DNA of 5,334 nucleotides from Sedimenticola sp. (GTDB lineage Bacteria; Pseudomonadota; Gammaproteobacteria; Chromatiales; Chromatiaceae), in assembly GCA_027023915.1 (NCBI GenBank), contig JALVUB010000227.1, positions 1 to 5,334 of the forward strand, given 5' to 3'. Position numbers and translations under genes: made by a program. Shown here piece by piece: positions 1-4,690 of the stretch (position 1 is its first letter; each line of letters opens with the position of its first letter). The notes beneath the pieces were generated by a model. That model did not search any database, was not told where the DNA came from, and saw only the letters and a list, made by a program, of their open reading frames with translations.

Positions 1-1
1 G

Positions 2-499
2 GTGTTGACCAAGCCGGTGAGCTCCATGGATCTGTTCCGGGCAATCGATGCCCTGGGCATTGGAAATAGGCCTGCTCCAGCGGAGAAGGCGTCTTCTGTT
101 TCCACTTTTTTGTCAGAGGATGTTCCGCTGGTGGACGAGGGCAAGGTCCGTGAGCTGCTTTCCCTGCAACAGGGTTCGGAGCTGGTAACGCGAATTCTGG
201 AGGCGTTTAAGCGCGATATGAGGACGACGCTCTCCCGACTGAAAGAGGCGGTGGAGTCCCGGGACCGTTTCGCGGTGAAAGAGCTTGCTCACGGTTTGCG
301 CGGCAGCGCCGCCAATCTTGGGTTGTTGCGGCTGAAACGGGTCGCCGAGACGTGGGAACGGATGGACGAGATGGAAATCGCAACCACTGGCGCGGCGCGG
401 GTTGACGAGTTGACCGAACTGGTCCGCATCTCCATCAGAACGTTGTCTCGCCACTTTGGCTTGCGGGACAGCAGACCGCGTTTGCGGGTGGTCAGTTGA
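2..499 (+). CDS. rpfC: C-terminal part of a hybrid sensor histidine kinase (receiver end + Hpt domain), probable RpfC; truncated at the window's left edge
   Basis: The gene runs in from outside the window, so its first visible codon (GTG) is internal. The first residues, LTKPVSSMDLFRAI, are the end of a response-regulator receiver domain: the K-P pair holds the conserved lysine of the phosphorylation pocket, followed by the last helix. A linker of about 25 residues rich in A, P and S follows (visible residues 20-40). Residues about 43-150 form an Hpt helical bundle with the phosphotransfer motif AHGLRGSAANLG. The phosphoacceptor should be His97 of the visible part, codon 290-292. In RpfC-type sensors the phosphate passes from kinase to receiver to Hpt to RpfG, a c-di-GMP phosphodiesterase, when DSF is bound. 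The transmembrane and kinase parts are not visible. The RpfC name rests on the domain order plus the convergent rpfF 58 bases away; any REC-Hpt hybrid kinase (BarA- or EvgS-like) would look similar here. The stop is TGA at 497-499. Confidence 0.78.
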   Translation: MLTKPVSSMDLFRAIDALGIGNRPAPAEKASSVSTFLSEDVPLVDEGKVRELLSLQQGSELVTRILEAFKRDMRTTLSRLKEAVESRDRFAVKELAHGLRGSAANLGLLRLKRVAETWERMDEMEIATTGAARVDELTELVRISIRTLSRHFGLRDSRPRLRVVS

Positions 500-556
500 C
501 GAGGAAGCCCCGATAAAGCCAGGGAGTGCTTTTGTTGTCAGCGCTTCCTTGAAAAT
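500..556. other. Convergent intergenic spacer between rpfC-like and rpfF-like genes
   Basis: This 57-base gap separates two converging stop codons. It holds a 7-bp inverted repeat (AGGAAGC at 502-508, GCTTCCT at 543-549) with a 34-base loop, and a short T-run near 530-533. Neither makes a convincing intrinsic terminator, so how transcription ends between the two genes is unclear. Confidence 0.4.
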
Positions 557-1453
557 TCATGCGCGCAAGCGGGTAGTGTGGCCCTTGCCGTCGGGGTTGC
601 TCTCCCACCGCTTTTTCTGGGCCTTGAGCAGGTAATTCATCATGTTCAGGTTTGGTGGCTGGAGGGCCATGGCCGTATCCACCCAGAGATCGACGATTTG
701 TTCCAGCTCATCCCGGCTGACAGGGTTGTGACGGCTCATGATGACATCCACCGCAGCATAACCTCCTTCACGAGGCTGCCGCTTGCGAATGTAGTGATGC
801 ACCATTTCGTGAGCGTGGCCGTTTTCCGCCAAAAGGTCCACCACCCCCATCTGGTAAAGCTCTTCGGCGGTATAGATACGGCCGCTGGTGATGAGCCGTT
901 TGGCCAGGCCGGGGCCGATTCTGCGGGCCAGAAGGCTGAAAGCGCCCATGCCGGGGAAGAGGCCAAACTGAAGCTCTGGAAAGCCGAAGCGGGCGCGTTT
1001 TTCAGCCACCACCAAGTCTGCGGCCACCGCCAGCTCGAATCCGCCGCCCAGGGCTTCGCCTTCGACAACCGTGATGGCGCACAGGCCGCCGTCATGACCG
1101 GAAAGATTCCGGTAGAGCAACTTGGTGCAGGTATGGGCATAACGGCTCAGACGTGCCCGGTCGCCGCTGCGAATCAGATCCAGAAACAGTTCCAGGTCGC
1201 CCCCAAGAACGAATACGTCGGGCAGCGCGGAGCTCACCACCAGATAGCGGAGCTTTTGTTCTGGATCGAGACTGCTTTCGTTGTGACAAAGGTTACGGAC
1301 CGCTTCCTGGGCATCGGCAAAATCGTTTAACAAGTTCTCGGTGAATACAGGGCGTCCAGGGTGGAGAAATTTGAGGTGGACCGCTTGGTGACTGCGGTCG
1401 ATTTTTAGTTTCAGGGTATCGAATTTTATGTGCTCATCGGCCATTGCGATCAA
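557..1453 (-). CDS. rpfF: RpfF-type DSF synthase (crotonase / enoyl-CoA hydratase fold)
   Basis: The 298-residue protein is close in length to Xanthomonas RpfF (289). RpfF makes cis-2-unsaturated fatty-acid signals from 3-hydroxyacyl-ACP by combined dehydratase and thioesterase action, in the cytoplasm. Visible landmarks: VLGGDLELF at residues 82-90 (oxyanion-hole loop and following helix); GEALGGGFE at 132-140; FGFPE at 156-160; FGLFPGMGA at 163-171; and LWVDTAMAL near the C-terminus, close to the IWVDTAM segment I recall from RpfF. The catalytic glutamates of Xanthomonas RpfF (141 and 161, twenty apart) correspond to Glu140 and Glu160 here, also twenty apart. Ordinary enoyl-CoA hydratases lack the FPGMGA segment and WVDTAM tail. 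The start chosen is TTG at 1453, six bases after an AGGGGG Shine-Dalgarno; ATG at 1444 (295 aa) is the alternative but sits 15 bases from it. The gene converges on the rpfC-like gene, as in Xanthomonas, and is divergent from oxyR. The chain length and branching of its product cannot be read from sequence. Confidence 0.88.
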   Translation of the reverse strand: MIAMADEHIKFDTLKLKIDRSHQAVHLKFLHPGRPVFTENLLNDFADAQEAVRNLCHNESSLDPEQKLRYLVVSSALPDVFVLGGDLELFLDLIRSGDRARLSRYAHTCTKLLYRNLSGHDGGLCAITVVEGEALGGGFELAVAADLVVAEKRARFGFPELQFGLFPGMGAFSLLARRIGPGLAKRLITSGRIYTAEELYQMGVVDLLAENGHAHEMVHHYIRKRQPREGGYAAVDVIMSRHNPVSRDELEQIVDLWVDTAMALQPPNLNMMNYLLKAQKKRWESNPDGKGHTTRLRA

Positions 1454-1459
1454 GACCCG

Positions 1460-1467
1460 CCCCCTTC
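1460..1467 (-). promoter_or_regulatory. Ribosome binding site that favours the TTG start of rpfF
   Basis: On the minus strand the bases GAAGGGGG lie six bases before the TTG at 1453 and 15 bases before the in-frame ATG at 1444. The spacing favours TTG, but the SD is imperfect (AGGGGG against AGGAGG). Confidence 0.45.
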
Positions 1468-1497
1468 AGAAATTTACGAGGAACTTGGTGTGATGCA

Positions 1498-1558
1498 GTT
1501 ATAAATCCACCGAAAGTCCCATGGGCAATCATAGTCCATTTTGTTAGCTTTTGTTCAA
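1498..1558 (-). promoter_or_regulatory. Candidate rpfF promoter elements
   Basis: On the minus strand two -10-like hexamers are seen. TATGAT (1528-1533) has TTGAAC (1553-1558) 19 bases upstream as a -35. TATAAC (1498-1503) has only a weak TTGCCC-like -35 but would give a leader of roughly 40 bases. Both match five of six -10 positions, but neither pair is a strong sigma-70 promoter. Confidence 0.3.
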
Positions 1559-1617
1559 CGGCGTTCTTGATTTGGGATGCTGTTTTCCAATTCGAAATTT
1601 CGCACCTTTGGGGGCGG

Positions 1618-1644
1618 TTGACCAGTTTGGTGGTGATCTATGCT
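1618..1644 (+). promoter_or_regulatory. Weak candidate oxyR promoter
   Basis: TTGACC (1618-1623) is a fair -35. TATGCT (1639-1644) is a four-of-six -10, but the spacer is only 15 bases. It would give an mRNA leader of about 100 bases that includes the hairpin at 1708-1740. A better promoter could have been missed. Confidence 0.25.
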
Positions 1645-1707
1645 TGTTAACAAAGGGCTGACGATTTTCCGGCGCGCGGTTTCGTCGGGTTGCTGTCGAA
1701 TCTGGAG

Positions 1708-1740
1708 CCGGAGGTTTGCCGGCGTCTTCCAAACCGCCGG
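1708..1740 (+). other. Hairpin in the oxyR leader, directly upstream of its ribosome binding site
   Basis: CCGGAGGTTTG (1708-1718) can pair with CAAACCGCCGG (1730-1740): ten pairs and one A-G mismatch, around an 11-base loop. The stem ends two bases before the AAGGA Shine-Dalgarno (1743-1747). No T-run follows, so it is not a terminator. It may protect the mRNA or influence ribosome access. Confidence 0.55.
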
Positions 1741-1742
1741 AT

Positions 1743-1747
1743 AAGGA
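1743..1747 (+). promoter_or_regulatory. oxyR ribosome binding site
   Basis: AAGGA lies seven bases before ATG 1755. It picks that start over the longer frame opening with TTG at 1716, which would run through the hairpin and lacks its own Shine-Dalgarno. Confidence 0.8.
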
Positions 1748-1754
1748 TCACGTA

Positions 1755-2684
1755 ATGACTCTTAATGAACTGAAATACATTGTCGCCGTGGCCCGCGCGC
1801 GCCATTTTGGAAGAGCGGCCGAGGCCTGCTTCATCAGTCAGCCCACGCTCAGCGTGGCCGTCAAAAAGCTGGAGCGGGAACTGGGGGTTGAGCTGTTCGA
1901 ACGGCGCCAGGGGAAGATCAGCCTGACGCCAGTGGGAGAACAGGTTGTGGCTCAGGCACAGCGGGTTCTGGAAGAGGCTGGTCGCATTCAGGAAATCGTC
2001 CAGCAGGGGCGTGACCCGTTGGCGGCACCCTTGCGGGTGGGTGCCATCTACACCATCGGTCCCTATCTTTTTCCGCCCCTGGTGGGAGTGTTGGCCGAGC
2101 AGGCACCGCAGATGCCGCTTATCATCGAAGAGAACTACACCCATGTTTTGGCTGAGAAGCTCAAGCAGGGCGAGGTGGATGCCATCATCATTTCCCTGCC
2201 TTTCGAGGAACATGGGCTGCTTACCCTGCCGCTTTACGAAGAGCCTTTTGTGGCGTTGGTGCCTTCTTCTCATCCCCTCAATGAAAAAGAGCGGGTGGAG
2301 TTGAACGAGCTGGCCAGGGAGAACGTTCTCCTGTTGGGTTCCGGCCACTGTTTCCGCGATCAGGTCTTGGAAATTTGCCCAGACTGCCTGCGCAAGCGGA
2401 GCACGGGCGAGTCGGGGGCGCTGGCCGATTTCGAGGGCAGTTCCCTGGAGACCATCCGCTATATGGTGGCCAGTGGCATGGGTGTCACCATTCTTCCCTG
2501 TAGCGCTGCTGGCGCCGACCGTTTTTCCCAGCGCCTGGTGAGCATCAAGCGGTTCGAGGGCAGGCAGCCGGGGCGTGTCGTGGCTCTGGCCTGGCGCAAG
2601 AGTTTTCCCCGTCCCCAGGCCATCGACGCCCTGCGCGATGCCATTCGCGCCACTGGCCTGAGCTGCGTCAAGCCGCTTGTCTGA
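1755..2684 (+). CDS. oxyR: OxyR, hydrogen-peroxide-sensing LysR-family transcription regulator
   Basis: The 309-residue protein is the usual OxyR length (305 in E. coli). Residues 1-60 are the LysR-type winged helix-turn-helix; the recognition region ISQPTLSVAVKKLE is at about 27-40. A linker helix (about 60-88) and a two-lobed periplasmic-binding-protein-like sensor domain follow. The peroxide-sensing motif GHCFRDQVLEIC places the cysteines at residues 199 and 208, the numbers known from E. coli OxyR, where H2O2 drives a 199-208 disulfide. Thr100, Thr129, His198 and Arg201, residues of the peroxide pocket, are also in register. The exact numbering independently supports ATG 1755 as start. 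The distal SLETIRYMVASGMGVTILP is typical of the family. A third cysteine, Cys211, makes a C-P-D-C motif with Cys208 and is absent from the E. coli protein. The tetramer should bind four spaced ATAG/CTAT elements; exactly such a site lies 34 bases downstream of this gene, before the rubrerythrin gene. The family member is certain; redox behaviour is inferred. Confidence 0.96.
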   Translation: MTLNELKYIVAVARARHFGRAAEACFISQPTLSVAVKKLERELGVELFERRQGKISLTPVGEQVVAQAQRVLEEAGRIQEIVQQGRDPLAAPLRVGAIYTIGPYLFPPLVGVLAEQAPQMPLIIEENYTHVLAEKLKQGEVDAIIISLPFEEHGLLTLPLYEEPFVALVPSSHPLNEKERVELNELARENVLLLGSGHCFRDQVLEICPDCLRKRSTGESGALADFEGSSLETIRYMVASGMGVTILPCSAAGADRFSQRLVSIKRFEGRQPGRVVALAWRKSFPRPQAIDALRDAIRATGLSCVKPLV

Positions 2685-2717
2685 GATTTTTTCCGGTGCC
2701 TCCTTGCAGCGCTTCTG

Positions 2718-2754
2718 ATAGCTTTAATCTATCAGTAGAATAGAAACAAACAAT
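2718..2754 (+). promoter_or_regulatory. OxyR operator upstream of the rubrerythrin gene
   Basis: The bases read ATAG (2718-2721), seven bases, CTAT (2729-2732), seven bases, ATAG (2740-2743), seven bases, CAAT (2751-2754). The OxyR consensus is ATAG-N7-CTAT-N7-ATAG-N7-CTAT, so 15 of 16 defined positions match, with perfect spacing. In the first half the inner t and a of the extended consensus (ATAGntnnnanCTAT) are also present. The first half sits in a 7-bp dyad, CTGATAG-N7-CTATCAG (2715-2735). The site ends right beside the candidate -35 of the rubrerythrin promoter, where OxyR normally contacts RNA polymerase as an activator. Confidence 0.88.
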
Positions 2755-2761
2755 TTCTATT
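2739..2761 (+). repeat. Perfect 8-bp inverted repeat overlapping the downstream half of the OxyR site
   Basis: AATAGAAA (2739-2746) and TTTCTATT (2754-2761) are exact inverted repeats around a seven-base centre. The outer ATAG/CTAT pair is 13 bases apart, not the seven of OxyR. It reaches into the candidate -35 region, so it could be a second operator or an alternative register for the third and fourth OxyR half-sites. Confidence 0.5.
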
Positions 2762-2783
2762 ATTCTTCAAGCCTCACTATAGT
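2755..2783 (+). promoter_or_regulatory. Candidate OxyR-dependent promoter of the rubrerythrin cluster
   Basis: TATAGT (2778-2783) matches five of six -10 bases. The -35 position 17 bases upstream is TTCTAT (2755-2760), only three of six. A good -10, a poor -35 and an adjoining OxyR site are what an activator-dependent promoter looks like. Transcription would begin near 2790, leaving a leader of about 80 bases. Confidence 0.6.
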
Positions 2784-2792
2784 TGCTCCCGA

Positions 2793-2809
2793 GGGCGGAG
2801 GTTCCGCCC
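2793..2809 (+). other. Hairpin near the 5' end of the rubrerythrin mRNA
   Basis: GGGCGGA (2793-2799) and TCCGCCC (2803-2809) are perfect 7-bp inverted repeats around a three-base loop, all G-C except one pair. No T-run follows, so it is not a terminator. Given the predicted start near 2790, the hairpin would cap the transcript's 5' end and could stabilise it. Confidence 0.5.
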
Positions 2810-2868
2810 CGGTGAATGGGCAATCTGTCCGATCATCAAACTGAACCACACAAAAGGAGAAAGTTGAC

Positions 2869-3288
2869 ATGTCACTGAAAGGTTCCAAGACCGAGCAAAA
2901 CCTGAAGGACGCCTTCGCGGGTGAATCCCAGGCCAACCGCCGCTATCTCTACTTTGCCGCCAAGGCGGACGTGGAGGGCTACAACGACGTGGCCGCCGTG
3001 TTTCGTTCCACCGCCGAGGGTGAGACCGGGCACGCCCACGGCCACCTGGAGTATCTGGAAGAGGTGGGCGATCCCGCCACCGGCCTGCCCATTGGCGGTA
3101 CCGCCGATAACCTGAAGGCCGCCATCGCCGGTGAGACCCACGAATACACCGATATGTATCCCGGCATGGCCAAGACCGCCCGTGAAGAGGGTTTCGACGA
3201 GATCGCCGACTGGTTCGAGACCCTGGCCAAGGCGGAGCGTTCCCACGCCAACCGTTTCCAGAAGGCGCTGGATCAGCTCGACGCCTGA
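2869..3288 (+). CDS. Rubrerythrin-family diiron protein lacking the rubredoxin domain
   Basis: The 139-residue protein is a single four-helix ferritin-like domain. Rubrerythrins reduce H2O2 to water in the cytoplasm at a non-haem diiron site. The probable ligands are visible: Glu19 in AGESQANRRY, Glu52 and His55 in EGETGHAH, Glu89 and Glu92 in AGETHEYTDMYP, and Glu123 and His126 in AKAERSHANRF. Classical rubrerythrins (about 190 residues) end in a Cys4 rubredoxin domain that feeds electrons to the diiron centre; this one stops after the last helix and has no cysteine at all, so a separate donor is needed. The following Fe-S protein is the obvious candidate. A strong AAGGAG (2854-2859) nine bases before ATG fixes the start. 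The gene is first in a same-strand cluster and sits downstream of a near-consensus OxyR operator. Its C-rich third positions suggest high expression. The short form is a recognised variant, so this is probably not a truncated gene. Confidence 0.93.
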   Translation: MSLKGSKTEQNLKDAFAGESQANRRYLYFAAKADVEGYNDVAAVFRSTAEGETGHAHGHLEYLEEVGDPATGLPIGGTADNLKAAIAGETHEYTDMYPGMAKTAREEGFDEIADWFETLAKAERSHANRFQKALDQLDA

Positions 3289-3306
3289 TTGCAATAGCTA
3301 CAGTGT

Positions 3307-3326
3307 GGGCCGGCCGCGGCCGGCCC
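3307..3326 (+). terminator. Perfect 20-bp GC palindrome after the rubrerythrin gene, possible attenuator or processing hairpin
   Basis: GGGCCGGCCGCGGCCGGCCC is fully self-complementary and consists only of G and C. It is followed by GCTTTCCC, a run of just three Ts. It lies 18 bases after the rubrerythrin stop and 27 bases before the next start. The tail is too poor in T for a strong intrinsic terminator. It is better seen as a partial terminator, or a stem protecting the rubrerythrin mRNA so that it accumulates above its partners. Confidence 0.45.
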
Positions 3327-3340
3327 GCTTTCCCACCGGC

Positions 3341-3346
3341 AGGAGG
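3341..3346 (+). promoter_or_regulatory. Ribosome binding site deciding the start of the Fe-S protein
   Basis: A full AGGAGG is seven bases before ATG 3354 but only one base before the in-frame ATG at 3348, so 3354 is the real start. The longer frame from GTG 3303 would run through the palindrome and is rejected. Confidence 0.85.
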
Positions 3347-3353
3347 CATGACA

Positions 3354-4682
3354 ATGGCTGGTTCACGCGAAGGTTCCCTCGAGGCACCCACCCGGCATCC
3401 CATTGACTGGCGCAATCCTGACTTCTACGACGAGGATAAAGTGCTGGCGGAGATGGAGCGGGTGTTCGACATCTGCCACGGGTGCCGGCGCTGCGTCAGT
3501 CTCTGTCATGCCTTCCCCACCCTGTTCGACCTGGTGGATGAATCCGATACCATGGAGATAGACGGGGTGGAGAAGGACGATTACTGGAAGGTGGTGGAGC
3601 ACTGCTACCTGTGTGATCTCTGTTTCCTCACCAAGTGCCCCTATGTGCCGCCCCACGAGTGGAACCTGGACTTCCCCCACCTGATGCTCCAGGCCAAGGC
3701 GGTCCACTTCAAGAAGCACGGGGCGAAGTTCCGCGACAAGGTGCTGGCCGCCACCGACACCGTGCCCAAACTGGCCGGCATCCCCATCGTGGCGGGGGTG
3801 GTCAACGCCATGAACCACAACGGCGCCTTCCGCAAGGTGCTGGAGCGCACCCTCGGGGTGGACCAGGACGCCGTGATCCCCAACTACACCAGCAAGCCCC
3901 TGCGCAGCCGGCTCAAGCCCAGGTCCGACGCCCAGGGAGAGCCGGCCGGCCCCACCACCGGCAAGGTGGCCCTCTTCGCCACCTGCTACGGCAACCACAA
4001 CCAGCCCGACATGGGCGAGGACCTGGTGGCGGTGTTCGAGCACAACGGCATCCCCGTCACCATCGCCGGGAAGGAGCGCTGTTGCGGCATGCCCAAGCTC
4101 GAGTTGGGCGATCTGGAAGCGGTGGCCGAGGCCAAGGCGGTGAACATCCCCGTGCTGGCCAAGCTGGTGGACGAGGGCTGGGACATCGTGGCGCCCATCC
4201 CCTCCTGCGTGCTCATGTTCAAGCAGGAGCTGCCGCTGATGTTCCCCGACGACGAGCAGGTGGCCAAGGTGCGGGATCACATCTACGACCCCTTCGAGTA
4301 CCTGATGCTGCGCCACAAGCACGGCAAGCTGAAGACCGATTTCAGCAACCCCCTGGGCAAGGTAGCCTACCACGTGGCCTGCCACCAGCGGGTGCAGCGC
4401 ATCGGCCACAAGACGCGCGAGGCCTTGAGTCTGGTGCCGGACACCGAGATCGAGATGATCGAGCGCTGCTCCGGCCACGACGGCACCTACGCCGTGAAGA
4501 AGGAGTACCACGCCATCTCCATGAAGCTGGTGCGTCCCGTGGCCAACCGGGTGAAGAAGGCCGGGCCGGACCACTACACCAGCGACTGCATCATGGCAGG
4601 TCACCACATCGCCCACGCCATCGGTGACGGCAGCGAGGTGGAGCACCCCATAACCCTGCTACGCAAGGCTTATGGTATCTGA
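3354..4682 (+). CDS. GlpC/HdrD-like (Fe-S)-binding protein with ferredoxin and CCG domains
   Basis: The 442-residue protein has no signal peptide or membrane segment. Two ferredoxin-type motifs come first: C-x2-C-x2-C-x3-C at residues 41-51 and the same pattern plus proline at 84-96 (CYLCDLCFLTKCP). These should hold two [4Fe-4S] clusters. Two CCG (heterodisulfide reductase) domains follow: Cys211, Cys243-Cys244-Gly, Cys285; then Cys343, Cys372-Ser373-Gly, Cys412. The second resembles GlpC (the GTY-x-x-KKE stretch and the terminal EHPITLL) but has Ser for one cysteine of the CCG pair. In both domains the final CxxC is reduced to a single cysteine. The architecture matches GlpC, the electron-transfer subunit of anaerobic glycerol-3-phosphate dehydrogenase, but no flavin partner is nearby. 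Sitting between rubrerythrin and a DUF3501 gene, it most likely passes electrons to rubrerythrin; that is inference from context. A 65-base spacer with a GC palindrome separates it from the rubrerythrin gene, and 63 bases precede the next gene. Confidence 0.9.
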   Translation: MAGSREGSLEAPTRHPIDWRNPDFYDEDKVLAEMERVFDICHGCRRCVSLCHAFPTLFDLVDESDTMEIDGVEKDDYWKVVEHCYLCDLCFLTKCPYVPPHEWNLDFPHLMLQAKAVHFKKHGAKFRDKVLAATDTVPKLAGIPIVAGVVNAMNHNGAFRKVLERTLGVDQDAVIPNYTSKPLRSRLKPRSDAQGEPAGPTTGKVALFATCYGNHNQPDMGEDLVAVFEHNGIPVTIAGKERCCGMPKLELGDLEAVAEAKAVNIPVLAKLVDEGWDIVAPIPSCVLMFKQELPLMFPDDEQVAKVRDHIYDPFEYLMLRHKHGKLKTDFSNPLGKVAYHVACHQRVQRIGHKTREALSLVPDTEIEMIERCSGHDGTYAVKKEYHAISMKLVRPVANRVKKAGPDHYTSDCIMAGHHIAHAIGDGSEVEHPITLLRKAYGI

Positions 4683-4690
4683 CCTTATGC

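Larger units (their letters stand above)
1454..1754. other. Divergent control region between rpfF (-) and oxyR (+), no gene
   Basis: These roughly 300 bases lie between two divergent starts and contain no credible reading frame. The middle part (about 1490-1660) is visibly richer in A/T than the flanking genes, as expected of promoters. It holds candidate rpfF promoter elements, a weak candidate oxyR promoter, a 10-bp perfect palindrome TTGTTAACAA (1644-1653), an imperfect dyad GGTG-T-GAT/ATC-CACC (1487-1511) and a strong hairpin next to the oxyR ribosome binding site. I looked for an ATAG-N7-CTAT OxyR operator here and found none, so oxyR autoregulation by the usual site is not supported. 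Confidence 0.7.

Noticed and set aside
502..549. AGGAAGC/GCTTCCT inverted repeat as a bidirectional terminator between rpfC and rpfF.
   Set aside because: The loop is 34 bases, the stem only 7 bp, and no T-run flanks it on either strand.
578..1330. A 250-codon plus-strand open frame opposite rpfF.
   Set aside because: rpfF on the other strand has catalytic residues and family motifs throughout; the opposite frame shows none and begins inside the gene's 3' end.
1528..1641. OxyR operator in the oxyR promoter region (ATAG near 1531 and CTAT near 1638).
   Set aside because: The two tetramers are about 100 bases apart and neither has a partner at the seven-base spacing.
1444..1650. A 68-codon plus-strand open frame in the rpfF-oxyR spacer.
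   Set aside because: No ribosome binding site, no recognisable motif, and it overlaps promoter-like sequence and the start of rpfF.
1647..2348. A 233-codon minus-strand open frame opposite oxyR.
   Set aside because: It has no recognisable domain and overlaps the oxyR helix-turn-helix and sensor coding sequence, which is certain.
2667..2693. CAAG-CCG-CTTG followed by a six-T run as an oxyR terminator.
   Set aside because: The stem is only four pairs, lies inside the last codons, and is separated from the T-run by several bases; too weak to call.
2777..3415. A 212-codon minus-strand open frame spanning the rubrerythrin gene and both its flanks.
   Set aside because: It is Arg/Pro-rich, crosses the promoter leader and the palindrome, and shadows a clear rubrerythrin.
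3635..4627. A 330-codon open frame on the plus strand, out of phase with the Fe-S gene.
   Set aside because: The translation is low-complexity (R, G, P, A, H rich) and has no plausible domain; it results from high GC at third positions of the true frame.
3363..4646. A 427-codon open frame on the minus strand, opposite the Fe-S protein gene.
   Set aside because: It is the mirror of a G/C-biased gene: its translation is dominated by H, V, G and L, has no family motif, and the opposite strand has clear cysteine motifs and a good ribosome binding site.
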